The notes beneath the pieces are model-generated. The model was not told where the DNA came from. It saw only the letters and a list, made by a program, of their open reading frames with translations, and ran no database searches. Shown here piece by piece: positions 17,598 to 25,896 of a stretch of DNA of 64,000 nucleotides. Position 1 is the first letter of the stretch. Each line of letters starts with the position of its first letter. The position numbers and the translations under genes were made by a program. This DNA is from Clostridium_AT radicumherbarum (GTDB lineage: Bacteria; Bacillota; Clostridia; Clostridiales; Clostridiaceae): NCBI RefSeq assembly GCF_045310525.1, contig NZ_JBJHZY010000001.1:1550001-1614000 (forward strand). Direction: 5' to 3'.

Positions 17598-20500
17598 ATG
17601 AGCGATAGAAAACGCATAAAGTACGTAGAACTGAATGATTTTAGAGCGTATAAAGGAAGCATGACTTTTGACTTTACAAATAAAACAGGAGAAGTAGCTG
17701 ATCTAATAGCAATATATGCTCCAAATGGTGTTGGAAAGACATCTTTTTTTGATGCCATTGAATGGGGACTAACAGGTAAAATAGACCGAATGGAGAATGA
17801 TATAGGCGATAACAAATATAAAGGATCTATATTAAAAAATAGAGATTCTATAGCTAAAGCGGCTGATGTGAAAATTGCGTTAGAAAATGGAAATCATATA
17901 ACTAGGAAAACAAGAAAGTTAACGGTAAATCAAATACAAGACTATACTCCTGGTTACAGGAAACCGATTGATCACGAAGTATTTAGCTTTAATAATTGGG
18001 ATACATTGATATTGCCACATAATCGTATAGAAAGCTTCGTTAAAGATAACACAGGAGCTAAAAAATATGATTATTGGGGAAGCTATTGGGATCCAACTGG
18101 TGAGGAAAGAAAAAAGTTTGAATTTTTATATAAAATGAAGAAACAAGCTTTAATTAAATCGGAAAACCTAAGTTCGGACATTGAAGCAAATAAACTTAAG
18201 TTAGCTGAATTTCAAAAAACTATCGAGATAATAGTTAATATAAACAAAGCAATAAACAAATTTAACAAGTTAGTTGATGGAAAGAATAAAATAAAACAAC
18301 TGAATTTGAATTTTAGTGGTAAGGATTATAGTGTTTTAATAAATGAAATAGAATCGAAAAAGAATAGTCTTGAATTAGCAAGCTTAAAATATGAAAATAG
18401 CGTAAAAAATCTTGGAATACTAGATGCAAATTTCATCAAATCTTTTGAAAAGAAGATAAAACAACTTAAGTATAATGAGTATAATTATGAAAGTTGGGCT
18501 CAGATTTCCCTAAAGGCAAATGAAAAGTCTAACTTAATAGAACAATCACTTATGCTACAGGAAAGATTAATATTAAACAATCAATTGCTAGAGACCTTGA
18601 AGGAAATTCAATGCGCTGGAGATATATGGTTCAAAAAGTATGAAAATTATAAAAGTACAAAGTTGTTTGTAAATTCTATAATAGATAAACGAAAAGAGTT
18701 AGAAAATCAATTATTATTCAATGATGAACAGTATAAGACGCTTTGTGAAAAACAGAATGTATTGACATTGAAGAATGATTTAGATGAGAGAAAGAATAAG
18801 CTAAATGAAAGTTCAACCAATTTATACAAAATAGATAGAAGGCTAAAAAGAAATGAAAAATGGTTAATTCGGTTTATAGAACTAAGCAATAAGGTAGAAA
18901 ATCTAATAACATTATTAGAAAATACTAAAGAAGATGCAAAAAGCTCTGTTATCAAGGATATCGATAAGCTAAGGTTAATACAATTAACTATGAAAGCTCC
19001 TGATATGGAAGAAAAAAATAATATCATAATGGCTTTAGAAAATCTAATTAACGAGAAGCAAATAATTGAAAATAAAATTTCAGTTGAAAAAGGAAAATAT
19101 GAGACAGCAGAGAAACTATCAAACGAACTGGCCGAGATTATTAGGATTGCAAGAAACTACATAAGTAATCAAAAAAGTAGTGTATGCCCGGTATGTGATA
19201 TGAAATACAATTCTAAAGAAGAGTTATTGCTAAGAACTAACATAACTAAAAGTGCTGCTGTAACTATGTATTTAAACAACTGTAGACAGTATGAAAGCAA
19301 TCTAAATGAAGTTAATAACAAAATACAAGAATGTGTTAAAAAATGGAATGATAATCTTAATTTAATGTTAGAAGAGAATGAAAAAGATATAACTAAGTAT
19401 ATTTCTATTAAGAAGCGAATTGAATTGTTAAAAAAAGATATAGAAAAGGCTAAAGCAATTAATAGTAATGATTACAAGAGTTGTATAAATCAAATAAGTA
19501 CTTTAGGTTATTTGAATTCAGAAATCTCGATAGAACAAATTGAAGAGTGGTATTCTAAGGAATTAAATAAATTTAATAGAGAATTGCTAAATTTGACTGA
19601 AATGATAAATGGCGTTAAGAGTGAAATGGGAAAAAACAGGGCATCACTAGGTGAACTTTTGAAAGAATATGAATCAAAAAAAATTGAAAGTGCAGATTTT
19701 GAAAAATCGCCTATTAACTTAAAATTCATAGATTTCTTGAAAAAAAACAATCAAAAAGAAACTATTTTAGATATTAATGGCAGAATTACTAGCATAACTA
19801 GCGAAAATTTTGACTTAAATCAACAGCTGGAAAAATTAAAAATTAAATTGGAAATGTTAAAATGGATAGATCATAATAAGATTAATTACTACAAAAACAA
19901 AGCCAGCTTATATAGTTCAATATTAAAAGAAAATACAAATGACTACGAAGAAATCTGTGATAAAGCGAGAAATATTTTTGGAAAAGGTATAGTAAGTCAG
20001 AATAGAGTTAATTATCGAGTTAATAAATTAAGAAAGAGTATTGAACGAAATAATCAAAAAATAGATGCAATTAGCTCAATACAATTTAATGGAGAAATAC
20101 AAGAATATTTAAACTCAAGGGCAAGAATTGAAAATGATTTAGCAATGACGTTAGAAAGTTTTATAAAATGTAAAGAAATATTTGATAAGTTGGAAAAGGT
20201 ATATGTAGATGCTAAAAAAGTGGTTGAAGATAAGATAAAAACTGTCCTTAATACACCTTTAATGAACGACTTTTATAAGAAGTTGGAACCACACCCGGTT
20301 ATGAGAAATATGAAATATTCACTGAAATTTAATGATAAAGATAAGCCAGAGCTTGAGGTGTTAGTTACGAGTGAGAAGGAAGAGTACATACCCGAATGGT
20401 ATTTTAGCTCAGCTCAATTAAATGTAGTGGCATTAACAACTTTCTTTGGAAGAGCAAACACTATTAATTCTTCACCAATAGATACCATTTTTATTGACGA

Positions 20501-20687
20501 TCCTGTTGGACATTTTGATGAACTTAATATCCTTGCTTTTGTTGATATGCTAAGAGCAATGATAGAAAAGAATAAAAAACAAATAATAATATCAACTCAT
20601 GATGAGGTAGTGTACAACCTTATGAAGAGAAAATTATCAGAAGAGTACTATTCAACAAAATTTATTGAATTAGGTTATAGAAAGTAG
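17598..20687 (+). CDS. SMC/Rad50-like ABC ATPase of ABC-3C-type system
   Basis: 1029 aa. Walker A APNGVGKTS is at residues 41-49. Long coiled coils run from about 130 to 900, interrupted by a CPVC zinc hook near residue 529. The C-terminal lobe has Walker B-like TIFIDDPVGHFDE near 965 and the H-loop IISTHDEVV near 1000. The ABC signature position reads FSSAQLNVVAL. This is a Rad50/RecN-type architecture, probably dimerising through zinc hooks and sensing DNA ends or structures. It is preceded by TAGGAGG and is the core of the four-gene operon. Confidence 0.92.
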   Translation: MSDRKRIKYVELNDFRAYKGSMTFDFTNKTGEVADLIAIYAPNGVGKTSFFDAIEWGLTGKIDRMENDIGDNKYKGSILKNRDSIAKAADVKIALENGNHITRKTRKLTVNQIQDYTPGYRKPIDHEVFSFNNWDTLILPHNRIESFVKDNTGAKKYDYWGSYWDPTGEERKKFEFLYKMKKQALIKSENLSSDIEANKLKLAEFQKTIEIIVNINKAINKFNKLVDGKNKIKQLNLNFSGKDYSVLINEIESKKNSLELASLKYENSVKNLGILDANFIKSFEKKIKQLKYNEYNYESWAQISLKANEKSNLIEQSLMLQERLILNNQLLETLKEIQCAGDIWFKKYENYKSTKLFVNSIIDKRKELENQLLFNDEQYKTLCEKQNVLTLKNDLDERKNKLNESSTNLYKIDRRLKRNEKWLIRFIELSNKVENLITLLENTKEDAKSSVIKDIDKLRLIQLTMKAPDMEEKNNIIMALENLINEKQIIENKISVEKGKYETAEKLSNELAEIIRIARNYISNQKSSVCPVCDMKYNSKEELLLRTNITKSAAVTMYLNNCRQYESNLNEVNNKIQECVKKWNDNLNLMLEENEKDITKYISIKKRIELLKKDIEKAKAINSNDYKSCINQISTLGYLNSEISIEQIEEWYSKELNKFNRELLNLTEMINGVKSEMGKNRASLGELLKEYESKKIESADFEKSPINLKFIDFLKKNNQKETILDINGRITSITSENFDLNQQLEKLKIKLEMLKWIDHNKINYYKNKASLYSSILKENTNDYEEICDKARNIFGKGIVSQNRVNYRVNKLRKSIERNNQKIDAISSIQFNGEIQEYLNSRARIENDLAMTLESFIKCKEIFDKLEKVYVDAKKVVEDKIKTVLNTPLMNDFYKKLEPHPVMRNMKYSLKFNDKDKPELEVLVTSEKEEYIPEWYFSSAQLNVVALTTFFGRANTINSSPIDTIFIDDPVGHFDELNILAFVDMLRAMIEKNKKQIIISTHDEVVYNLMKRKLSEEYYSTKFIELGYRK

Positions 20688-20792
20688 TTTGAGTTAAGAA
20701 AAAAATATTTTTGATAGCAAACTAAAGTTATTTCATAAAAATCTAATTATAACTTCAAGTGTAGTATCTAATACTAGAATGACTTCGAGATA

Positions 20793-21551
20793 ATGGACAG
20801 ACAGCTAATAAGAAAGGTAAACAGTAAGCTGGATGCAATTTCATCATTAGCCAATCTAAAAACATTGCTGGATGTAAATAAAGTTAATCAAACTTTTTTA
20901 TATTTACTAGCATTTGACAACTATATTAAGCATATTAAGACAATTCTTGTTACGGTAAAGACTAGCTTTATCATAGGTTCAAATGATGGATTTTTAATTA
21001 AAGAATTCATATATGATGGGATATCCTATCCACTAGTAAATGCTTTGGATAAGGTTAAAGAAGTAAATGATTATGTACAACAAAAGGCAGAAGAGATTCT
21101 TACAGAGGTTAAAGATCAATTGCCAAACTGTCTTAATAATAGTCAAAGAATCCAAAACATCAGTTTTAAGCAAGTTATGAAAGAGAATGCTCAATCCAAA
21201 GCTGTTGAATATATATCATTCTTTATTGATGTACAAAATGATATAAGTGAGCTACCTAATGAAATAATGGTATTGCCGTTGTTAGTGAAACCAAATGATG
21301 AGATATATAGCTTTGATTTTAGAATAAAAAAGATTTTTATTAGGAAAAAAGGTAGCGAAGAAGATGGCATAGTTGGGTATGCAGAACTTAAAAACGGATT
21401 AGAGACAAATGAATTTTATAGAATTTTTGAAGTTCATCCATGTGGCATAGATGAATACTATAGGTATATTTTTAATTTTGTAAAAGATTACCCTCAGGTA
21501 ACATTGAATTATTATACCATGGAAGGAACCATTATCATTTATAAAGATTAG
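20793..21551 (+). CDS. Uncharacterised 252-aa protein following the ATPase
   Basis: Not recognised. The N-terminal half is helical (KVNSKLDAISSLANLKTLL, then KVKEVNDYVQQKAEEIL) and the C-terminal half looks alpha/beta. There are no membrane segments or catalytic motif. It starts 105 bases after the ATPase gene with a poor ribosome binding site, so it may have its own promoter. By position it could be a fifth component or a neighbouring defence gene. Confidence 0.65.
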   Translation: MDRQLIRKVNSKLDAISSLANLKTLLDVNKVNQTFLYLLAFDNYIKHIKTILVTVKTSFIIGSNDGFLIKEFIYDGISYPLVNALDKVKEVNDYVQQKAEEILTEVKDQLPNCLNNSQRIQNISFKQVMKENAQSKAVEYISFFIDVQNDISELPNEIMVLPLLVKPNDEIYSFDFRIKKIFIRKKGSEEDGIVGYAELKNGLETNEFYRIFEVHPCGIDEYYRYIFNFVKDYPQVTLNYYTMEGTIIIYKD

Positions 21552-21722
21552 TGTAATGTGATCCCGTTTACCATTAGTGTGACACACATTAGGAACATTT
21601 GAAAAGACTGAGTAAAATATACTACTGTGGCAATGAAAAATAATAAACAGAGCAATAAATCAGAATTTTATGGGATAAAGGGCCTTTAGGAAATAAATTA
21701 TTATTATTTTGCAAAAACACAC

Positions 21723-21754
21723 TTGACGGGGACATTGTCCCTGTAGTGTATCAT
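21723..21754 (+). promoter_or_regulatory. MerR-type promoter with operator in a long spacer
   Basis: A -35 TTGACG (21723-21728) and -10 TATCAT (21749-21754) are separated by 20 bases instead of 17. The spacer begins with the perfect inverted repeat GGGACA-T-TGTCCC (21729-21741). An overlong spacer holding a dyad is the hallmark of MerR-activated promoters, and the next gene encodes a MerR-like protein. Confidence 0.65.
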
Positions 21755-21781
21755 ACTTCTTGAAAGGTGGTGGCGCAAATA

Positions 21782-22486
21782 ATGCAGGCCAAAGAAGTTA
21801 CAAAAAAACTAGGAATCAACAGGGACAGAATTAAATATTTCAAGAAGCATGGAGTATTTGTCCCTGAAATAGCAATCAATGATAGTAAGAACGCTGAATA
21901 TACGGAGAGGGATGTTGCAACACTTAAAAAGCTGATCGTCCTCACAAAGTCTGGTTTAACTTGTGGAGATATCAAGAAGGTACAGGATGGTGAGTTGACG
22001 CTCCTAGAAGCAATCACCGAACGCAGGCTTATAATAGAGGAGGAAATGAAAAGAAAGCGTGGTTCGTTACTTCTTTCTGAAGAGCTGTTAGAAAATGATG
22101 TGGAGTATGACTGTATGTCGACAAACTATTTCTGGTACGAAATACAGAAGAGAGAGCAGGCAGGAGAGACATTTATGGATGTTGATGACATGTATGGCTA
22201 TCGCCCCGTCACACTTATGCGCACAGTTAAATGCCCTCATTGTAGCGCAGAGCAGAAAGTTGATTTGGAGGACTACCTCTGGGATGAAACATCAAACGAA
22301 AGTAGATTTGATGATGATATGGGAGCGGATATTGTGTACAGCTTTAATTCTGAGGGCAGTTATAATTGCGAAAAATGTGGTAAGGTACTCCAAGTTGAGG
22401 GTTGGATAAGAGAGTATCCACTAGGTGCTTATGATTCAGAGCATATTGAAATTCATGTAATGGAGGATTGTCATGGGGAAAACTAA
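21782..22486 (+). CDS. MerR-like regulator with C-terminal zinc ribbon
   Basis: 234 aa from ATG 21782, with AAAGGTGGTGG upstream; GTG 21767 is an upstream alternative. The N-terminal MerR-type HTH (about 1-70) shows AKEVTKKLGINRDRIKYFKK. A helical linker follows, then two CxxC pairs (CPHC near 152 and CEKC near 200) that would bind zinc. The effector is unknown. Its promoter carries a dyad in a 20-base spacer, suggesting autoregulation. It overlaps the next gene. Confidence 0.75.
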   Translation: MQAKEVTKKLGINRDRIKYFKKHGVFVPEIAINDSKNAEYTERDVATLKKLIVLTKSGLTCGDIKKVQDGELTLLEAITERRLIIEEEMKRKRGSLLLSEELLENDVEYDCMSTNYFWYEIQKREQAGETFMDVDDMYGYRPVTLMRTVKCPHCSAEQKVDLEDYLWDETSNESRFDDDMGADIVYSFNSEGSYNCEKCGKVLQVEGWIREYPLGAYDSEHIEIHVMEDCHGEN

Positions 22487-22799
22487 TGAAGAAAAAGGAC
22501 TGCTTGCAAAGTTGGCAAGTGGATTATTAGACGGTGTGGTTGGTGACGAAAAAACCTACAGCGGATATAAGGACGTTTATTGCGGTAAATATATAAAAGA
22601 CGGAGTGCCGGTTTCTTATAGGGAGGGTGAATCAAGTCGTTTTTTTAACGGGAAAGAAAATGAAAGGGTGCCTGGGAAAAGAACAGAAGAGCACTACGAT
22701 AATGATGAGCGTAAGTTGGAATTTCTACAAAAATACGGATGGTTGACAGATGACGAAGATGCTAAGGAGTATAGCGCAAAATTCAAGCCGAAGAAATAG
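22473..22799 (+). CDS. Uncharacterised 108-aa protein coupled to the MerR-like gene
   Basis: It starts inside the MerR-like gene (14-base overlap), so it is translationally coupled. The sequence is hydrophilic, with a Gly-rich start (LASGLLDGVVGDEK) and a charged C-terminus (FLQKYGWLTDDEDAKEYSAK). It has no recognised domain. It is probably a partner or target of the regulator. Confidence 0.65.
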   Translation: MGKTNEEKGLLAKLASGLLDGVVGDEKTYSGYKDVYCGKYIKDGVPVSYREGESSRFFNGKENERVPGKRTEEHYDNDERKLEFLQKYGWLTDDEDAKEYSAKFKPKK

Positions 22800-22986
22800 C
22801 GAGGTGTTTTTGAATGTGCTTATGCTGAAAAGCACATCCAGTTTAACTATGCTAATGTAGTGGATATGTTCCCACATACCGCAAAAACTCTAAAAAACGG
22901 TTGACCTGTTCCCAAGAACGCAGACATCAATAATGGTAACTCGAGGCATCCTGTATGTGGAAACATATCAACGTTTAAACTACATA
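22800..22986 (+). pseudogene. Degenerate ORF with in-frame stop
   Basis: A coding-like frame reads FECAYAEKHIQFNYANVV and MFPHTAKTLKNG, meets TGA at 22902, then continues PVPKNADINNGNSRHPVCGN before stopping. There is no start codon or ribosome site. It is probably the remains of a gene displaced by the MerR-like pair. The family is not recognised. Confidence 0.3.
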
Positions 22987-23105
22987 GTTATCAATGAGAT
23001 GAGCTTTTGCTTCAAAATAATTCCATAACTAGCGAATAGGTACTATTTTTCTTGCTCTGGTTCCAGTAGAAGCTTTAAATTTTGTCTATAATGTACGATA
23101 AACGA

Positions 23106-23321
23106 TTACATACCGCTGAGAGTTATTAATTTAATAAAATTTAAGTTTACCACTTTGAAATTTGGATTAGCAATTGGAATCTTATTAGCATCTAATACAA
23201 ACATGAAAAACATAAGTAATTCCGTACTATATTCTAGAATAACGTTTTCTGATCGAACTTTTATTAATACAAGGAAGCATAGGCATTGCTCGACTATAGA
23301 ACACGTTTTGTTTGATTTCAT
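23106..23321 (-). CDS. Small hypothetical protein (71 aa)
   Basis: The start ATG at 23321 has an excellent AAAGGAGG site 9 bases upstream, which favours this strand over a 91-codon frame on the plus strand with no such site. One hydrophobic stretch (ELLMFFMFVLDANKIPIA) could enter the membrane. No family recognised. It may be a truncated gene. Confidence 0.35.
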   Translation of the reverse strand: MKSNKTCSIVEQCLCFLVLIKVRSENVILEYSTELLMFFMFVLDANKIPIANPNFKVVNLNFIKLITLSGM

Positions 23322-23483
23322 TATAATTCCTCCTTTCCGTGAAGTATTAACTCTGATAATGAAAAATATTAGAGTTTATATCAAAAAGTTCAGAGTTTCA
23401 ACTTCCAATAAGGCTAATAACAGGAAGTAAAAGTATATAAAATTTAAAAGTAGTATCAATTTAAATAATGAGGAGTGAGGATA

Positions 23484-24410
23484 ATGATTGTTTACCATTA
23501 TTGCAGTCTTGATACCTTTTATGCTATTGGCATTAATAAAACGATTAGGCTTTCTGATATTACAAAATCAAACGATTCCATGGAAATTATGTGGGTAACT
23601 AAATTTATTAAGGATATCTTTATGAATACCTTTGACAATGAAAAAACTGAGTATTTTAAGAAAAACTATCCTAGCAGTGTTTTTGAAGAACTAATAAATC
23701 ATTATCAAATTGATTTCTTTGATGAAACCAAACGTATTTATTCTTATTATGTTTGTTGCTTTTCAGAAATAGGGGATGTTTTAAGTCAATGGCGTGGTTA
23801 TGCAGACGATGCTAAAGGGGTTGCCATTGGCTTTGATGGTAATTTGCTGTCGAGCATTGGATATAATGCTAAATATGATCCGATTAACACTCAAGCTCTG
23901 TACTTTGATAAAGTTGAATATTCAGATCGGGCACATAAGCAAATAGTAAAAAAAGCATCTGAACAACTAATTAAAGATTTAAAACCAATTGCAAAAAAAT
24001 ATACTATAGATTGTGTTGATAAGATACGACAAGAAAGTATGAAACCTTTTAATAGTTGTTTCCTAAAATTATTTAATAAGGCTATTTTTATAAAAAACCC
24101 CTTTTTCAAAGAAGAAAAAGAATATCGAATTTGTCAGTGGTTAGACAATAGAAATAATGAACCACAAGTTGAAAGTATAATTTTAAATAGTGGTATACAC
24201 TTTGATAAGTTCTCATTTCAAAACCGTGGAGGCAAACTTGTTTCATATTTTGATTTAAATTTTAGTAAATCTTCGGATGAATTTGTTAAGGAAATAGTGA
24301 TAGGTCCTAAGGCAAAAATTACTAAGTCTGATGTGAAACGATTTTTATTTAATAATGGCATAAATATAGATGATAGCAAAATTTTATATTCAAATGGAAC
24401 ATATAGGTAG
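23484..24410 (+). CDS. DUF2971 family protein, copy 1
   Basis: 308 aa from ATG 23484 (AGGAG 8 bases upstream). It starts VYHYCSLDTFYAI and has RLSDITKSNDSMEI, then FSEIGDVLSQWRGYADDAKGVAIGF near 105, and KEEKEYRICQW near 215. These are the ordered motifs of DUF2971. The family is frequent in defence and mobile islands and its activity is unknown. The 'YHY ... E.EYR' pattern is compatible with an ADP-ribosyltransferase-like fold, my own inference. A second diverged copy follows at 24541. Confidence 0.82.
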   Translation: MIVYHYCSLDTFYAIGINKTIRLSDITKSNDSMEIMWVTKFIKDIFMNTFDNEKTEYFKKNYPSSVFEELINHYQIDFFDETKRIYSYYVCCFSEIGDVLSQWRGYADDAKGVAIGFDGNLLSSIGYNAKYDPINTQALYFDKVEYSDRAHKQIVKKASEQLIKDLKPIAKKYTIDCVDKIRQESMKPFNSCFLKLFNKAIFIKNPFFKEEKEYRICQWLDNRNNEPQVESIILNSGIHFDKFSFQNRGGKLVSYFDLNFSKSSDEFVKEIVIGPKAKITKSDVKRFLFNNGINIDDSKILYSNGTYR

Positions 24411-24540
24411 TAAATATGCTAAGATACACACCTTAATTTTATGATAGGAGTATTTTGATAAGCTTATAACTAACTAATGATATGAAGTTAAAAATCTACT
24501 AACTGTTTTTTATTAATTCTTATACCGAAGGAGATTGTTT

Positions 24541-25524
24541 ATGAAAATGATTAATAGTACAATTTTATCACATTTTAAAGATGGAGTAATAAAAAGACAT
24601 ACTAAAACACAAAAGATTGTATATCATTATACTTCTCCAAGTGGTATTCTTTCCATTTTACAGAATGATAAATTGTGGTTTACTGATTGCCAATATTTAA
24701 ATGATAAATCAGAATACATATATATAAAGAAACCTCTGATAAAGGCTTATAAATTGATAGGTGAAGAACCTAATGAACCATTTCTTGACAAATTACTTTT
24801 TACTGATCCTTATCAATCTACAAGTATAGAATTAACAGGTGAAAAAAGGAATAGAATTAGATTTAAAAATAATAGGTTTTTTCTGTTTTGTACATCAAAT
24901 AATGCAGATTCTCAAAATATGTGGAATTATTACGTAAAAAATGGACAATATCTCGGATATAATTTAGGCATTAAAGTTGATGCACTGGTTAAGCACTTAC
25001 CTTCTGCACCTGGTATGACAGTAACTCATGGTAAGGTGCTTTATGATGAGAATAAACAAGTATATCTAATAAAAACTTTTTTAGAGAAATTAAATGCACA
25101 AACAGAGCCTTTGCAAAAAAGGTATGATGAAGCTAAAAAACAAGGCAACGATGATCATGAACTTTACATATTAGAAGACGAATTAGCAGAATTTTATCAA
25201 GAAAAATTAAAAAATTATATTGATGAGATACGTTTGTTTTTTAAACATAAGGCATTTGAAAGTGAAAATGAATATAGATTTGTTGTTAAGGTACCGGATG
25301 ACTTTGAAAATAATGATTTTGAATTAAAGTATCGCATAGGAATTAATGGCGTTATAATTCCTTATCGTGAGCTTTCAATAAATGGGAGAAAACAAGTTTT
25401 TAGTCAAATAACATTATCTCCTATGATGGAGATAGAGCTTGCCAATTCTGGGTTACAAAGCTTGCTTAAAAAATTAAATAAAGATATTAAAATTATAAAC
25501 TCTAATATACATATTCGTTTTTAA
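24541..25524 (+). CDS. DUF2971 family protein, copy 2
   Basis: 327 aa from ATG 24541 (AAGGAG upstream). VYHYTSPSGILSILQNDKLW near residue 25, FTDCQYLNDKSEY, NADSQNMWNYYVKNGQYLGY and FESENEYRFVVKV near 240 follow the DUF2971 order. A charged insert near 180-205 is absent from copy 1. The two copies are too diverged to be a recent duplication and are 130 bases apart, possibly forming one locus. Confidence 0.82.
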   Translation: MKMINSTILSHFKDGVIKRHTKTQKIVYHYTSPSGILSILQNDKLWFTDCQYLNDKSEYIYIKKPLIKAYKLIGEEPNEPFLDKLLFTDPYQSTSIELTGEKRNRIRFKNNRFFLFCTSNNADSQNMWNYYVKNGQYLGYNLGIKVDALVKHLPSAPGMTVTHGKVLYDENKQVYLIKTFLEKLNAQTEPLQKRYDEAKKQGNDDHELYILEDELAEFYQEKLKNYIDEIRLFFKHKAFESENEYRFVVKVPDDFENNDFELKYRIGINGVIIPYRELSINGRKQVFSQITLSPMMEIELANSGLQSLLKKLNKDIKIINSNIHIRF

Positions 25525-25896
25525 TATATAGAAAATAAACCTTAAAGAGAAAGAACTGAAATGAAAAATAATCTTCCCATTACAATATAACTAGAGTTTC
25601 ATAATTTATACTATGGGTAAGAGTTTTGGAATGAAATTATTAATTTATCAGTTGAAGGGCTTGGTAAGTCTGATATTAAATGCAACAACAAGTGTTTGTG
25701 ATTGATGATTATTAACCCACATTGAAAAATCAATGTGGGTTAATTTATTACCTAGGTTTAGTAATTACTTTTTGACCATGTTTTAAATATATTTAACATG
25801 CAGTAATATCCATATTTCTGTCTTTAATTGAAGGAAATTACATATATGTGAAGAATATAGTATATAATATTAATTATGTATGATTAGGAGCAAAAA
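25525..25896. other. Intergenic region with terminator
   Basis: No gene seen. It includes the strong terminator at 25713-25747 and the presumed promoter of the helicase gene in its last 100 bases. Confidence 0.5.
25713..25747 (+). terminator. Rho-independent terminator
   Basis: A 12-bp perfect stem (TAACCCACATTG and its complement) surrounds AAAAAT and is followed by a T-rich tail. It separates the DUF2971 pair from the helicase gene. Confidence 0.85.

Noticed and set aside
23155..23430. 91-codon plus-strand ORF
   Set aside because: It has no ribosome binding site and its product looks unlike a protein, while the overlapping minus-strand ORF has a strong AAAGGAGG start.
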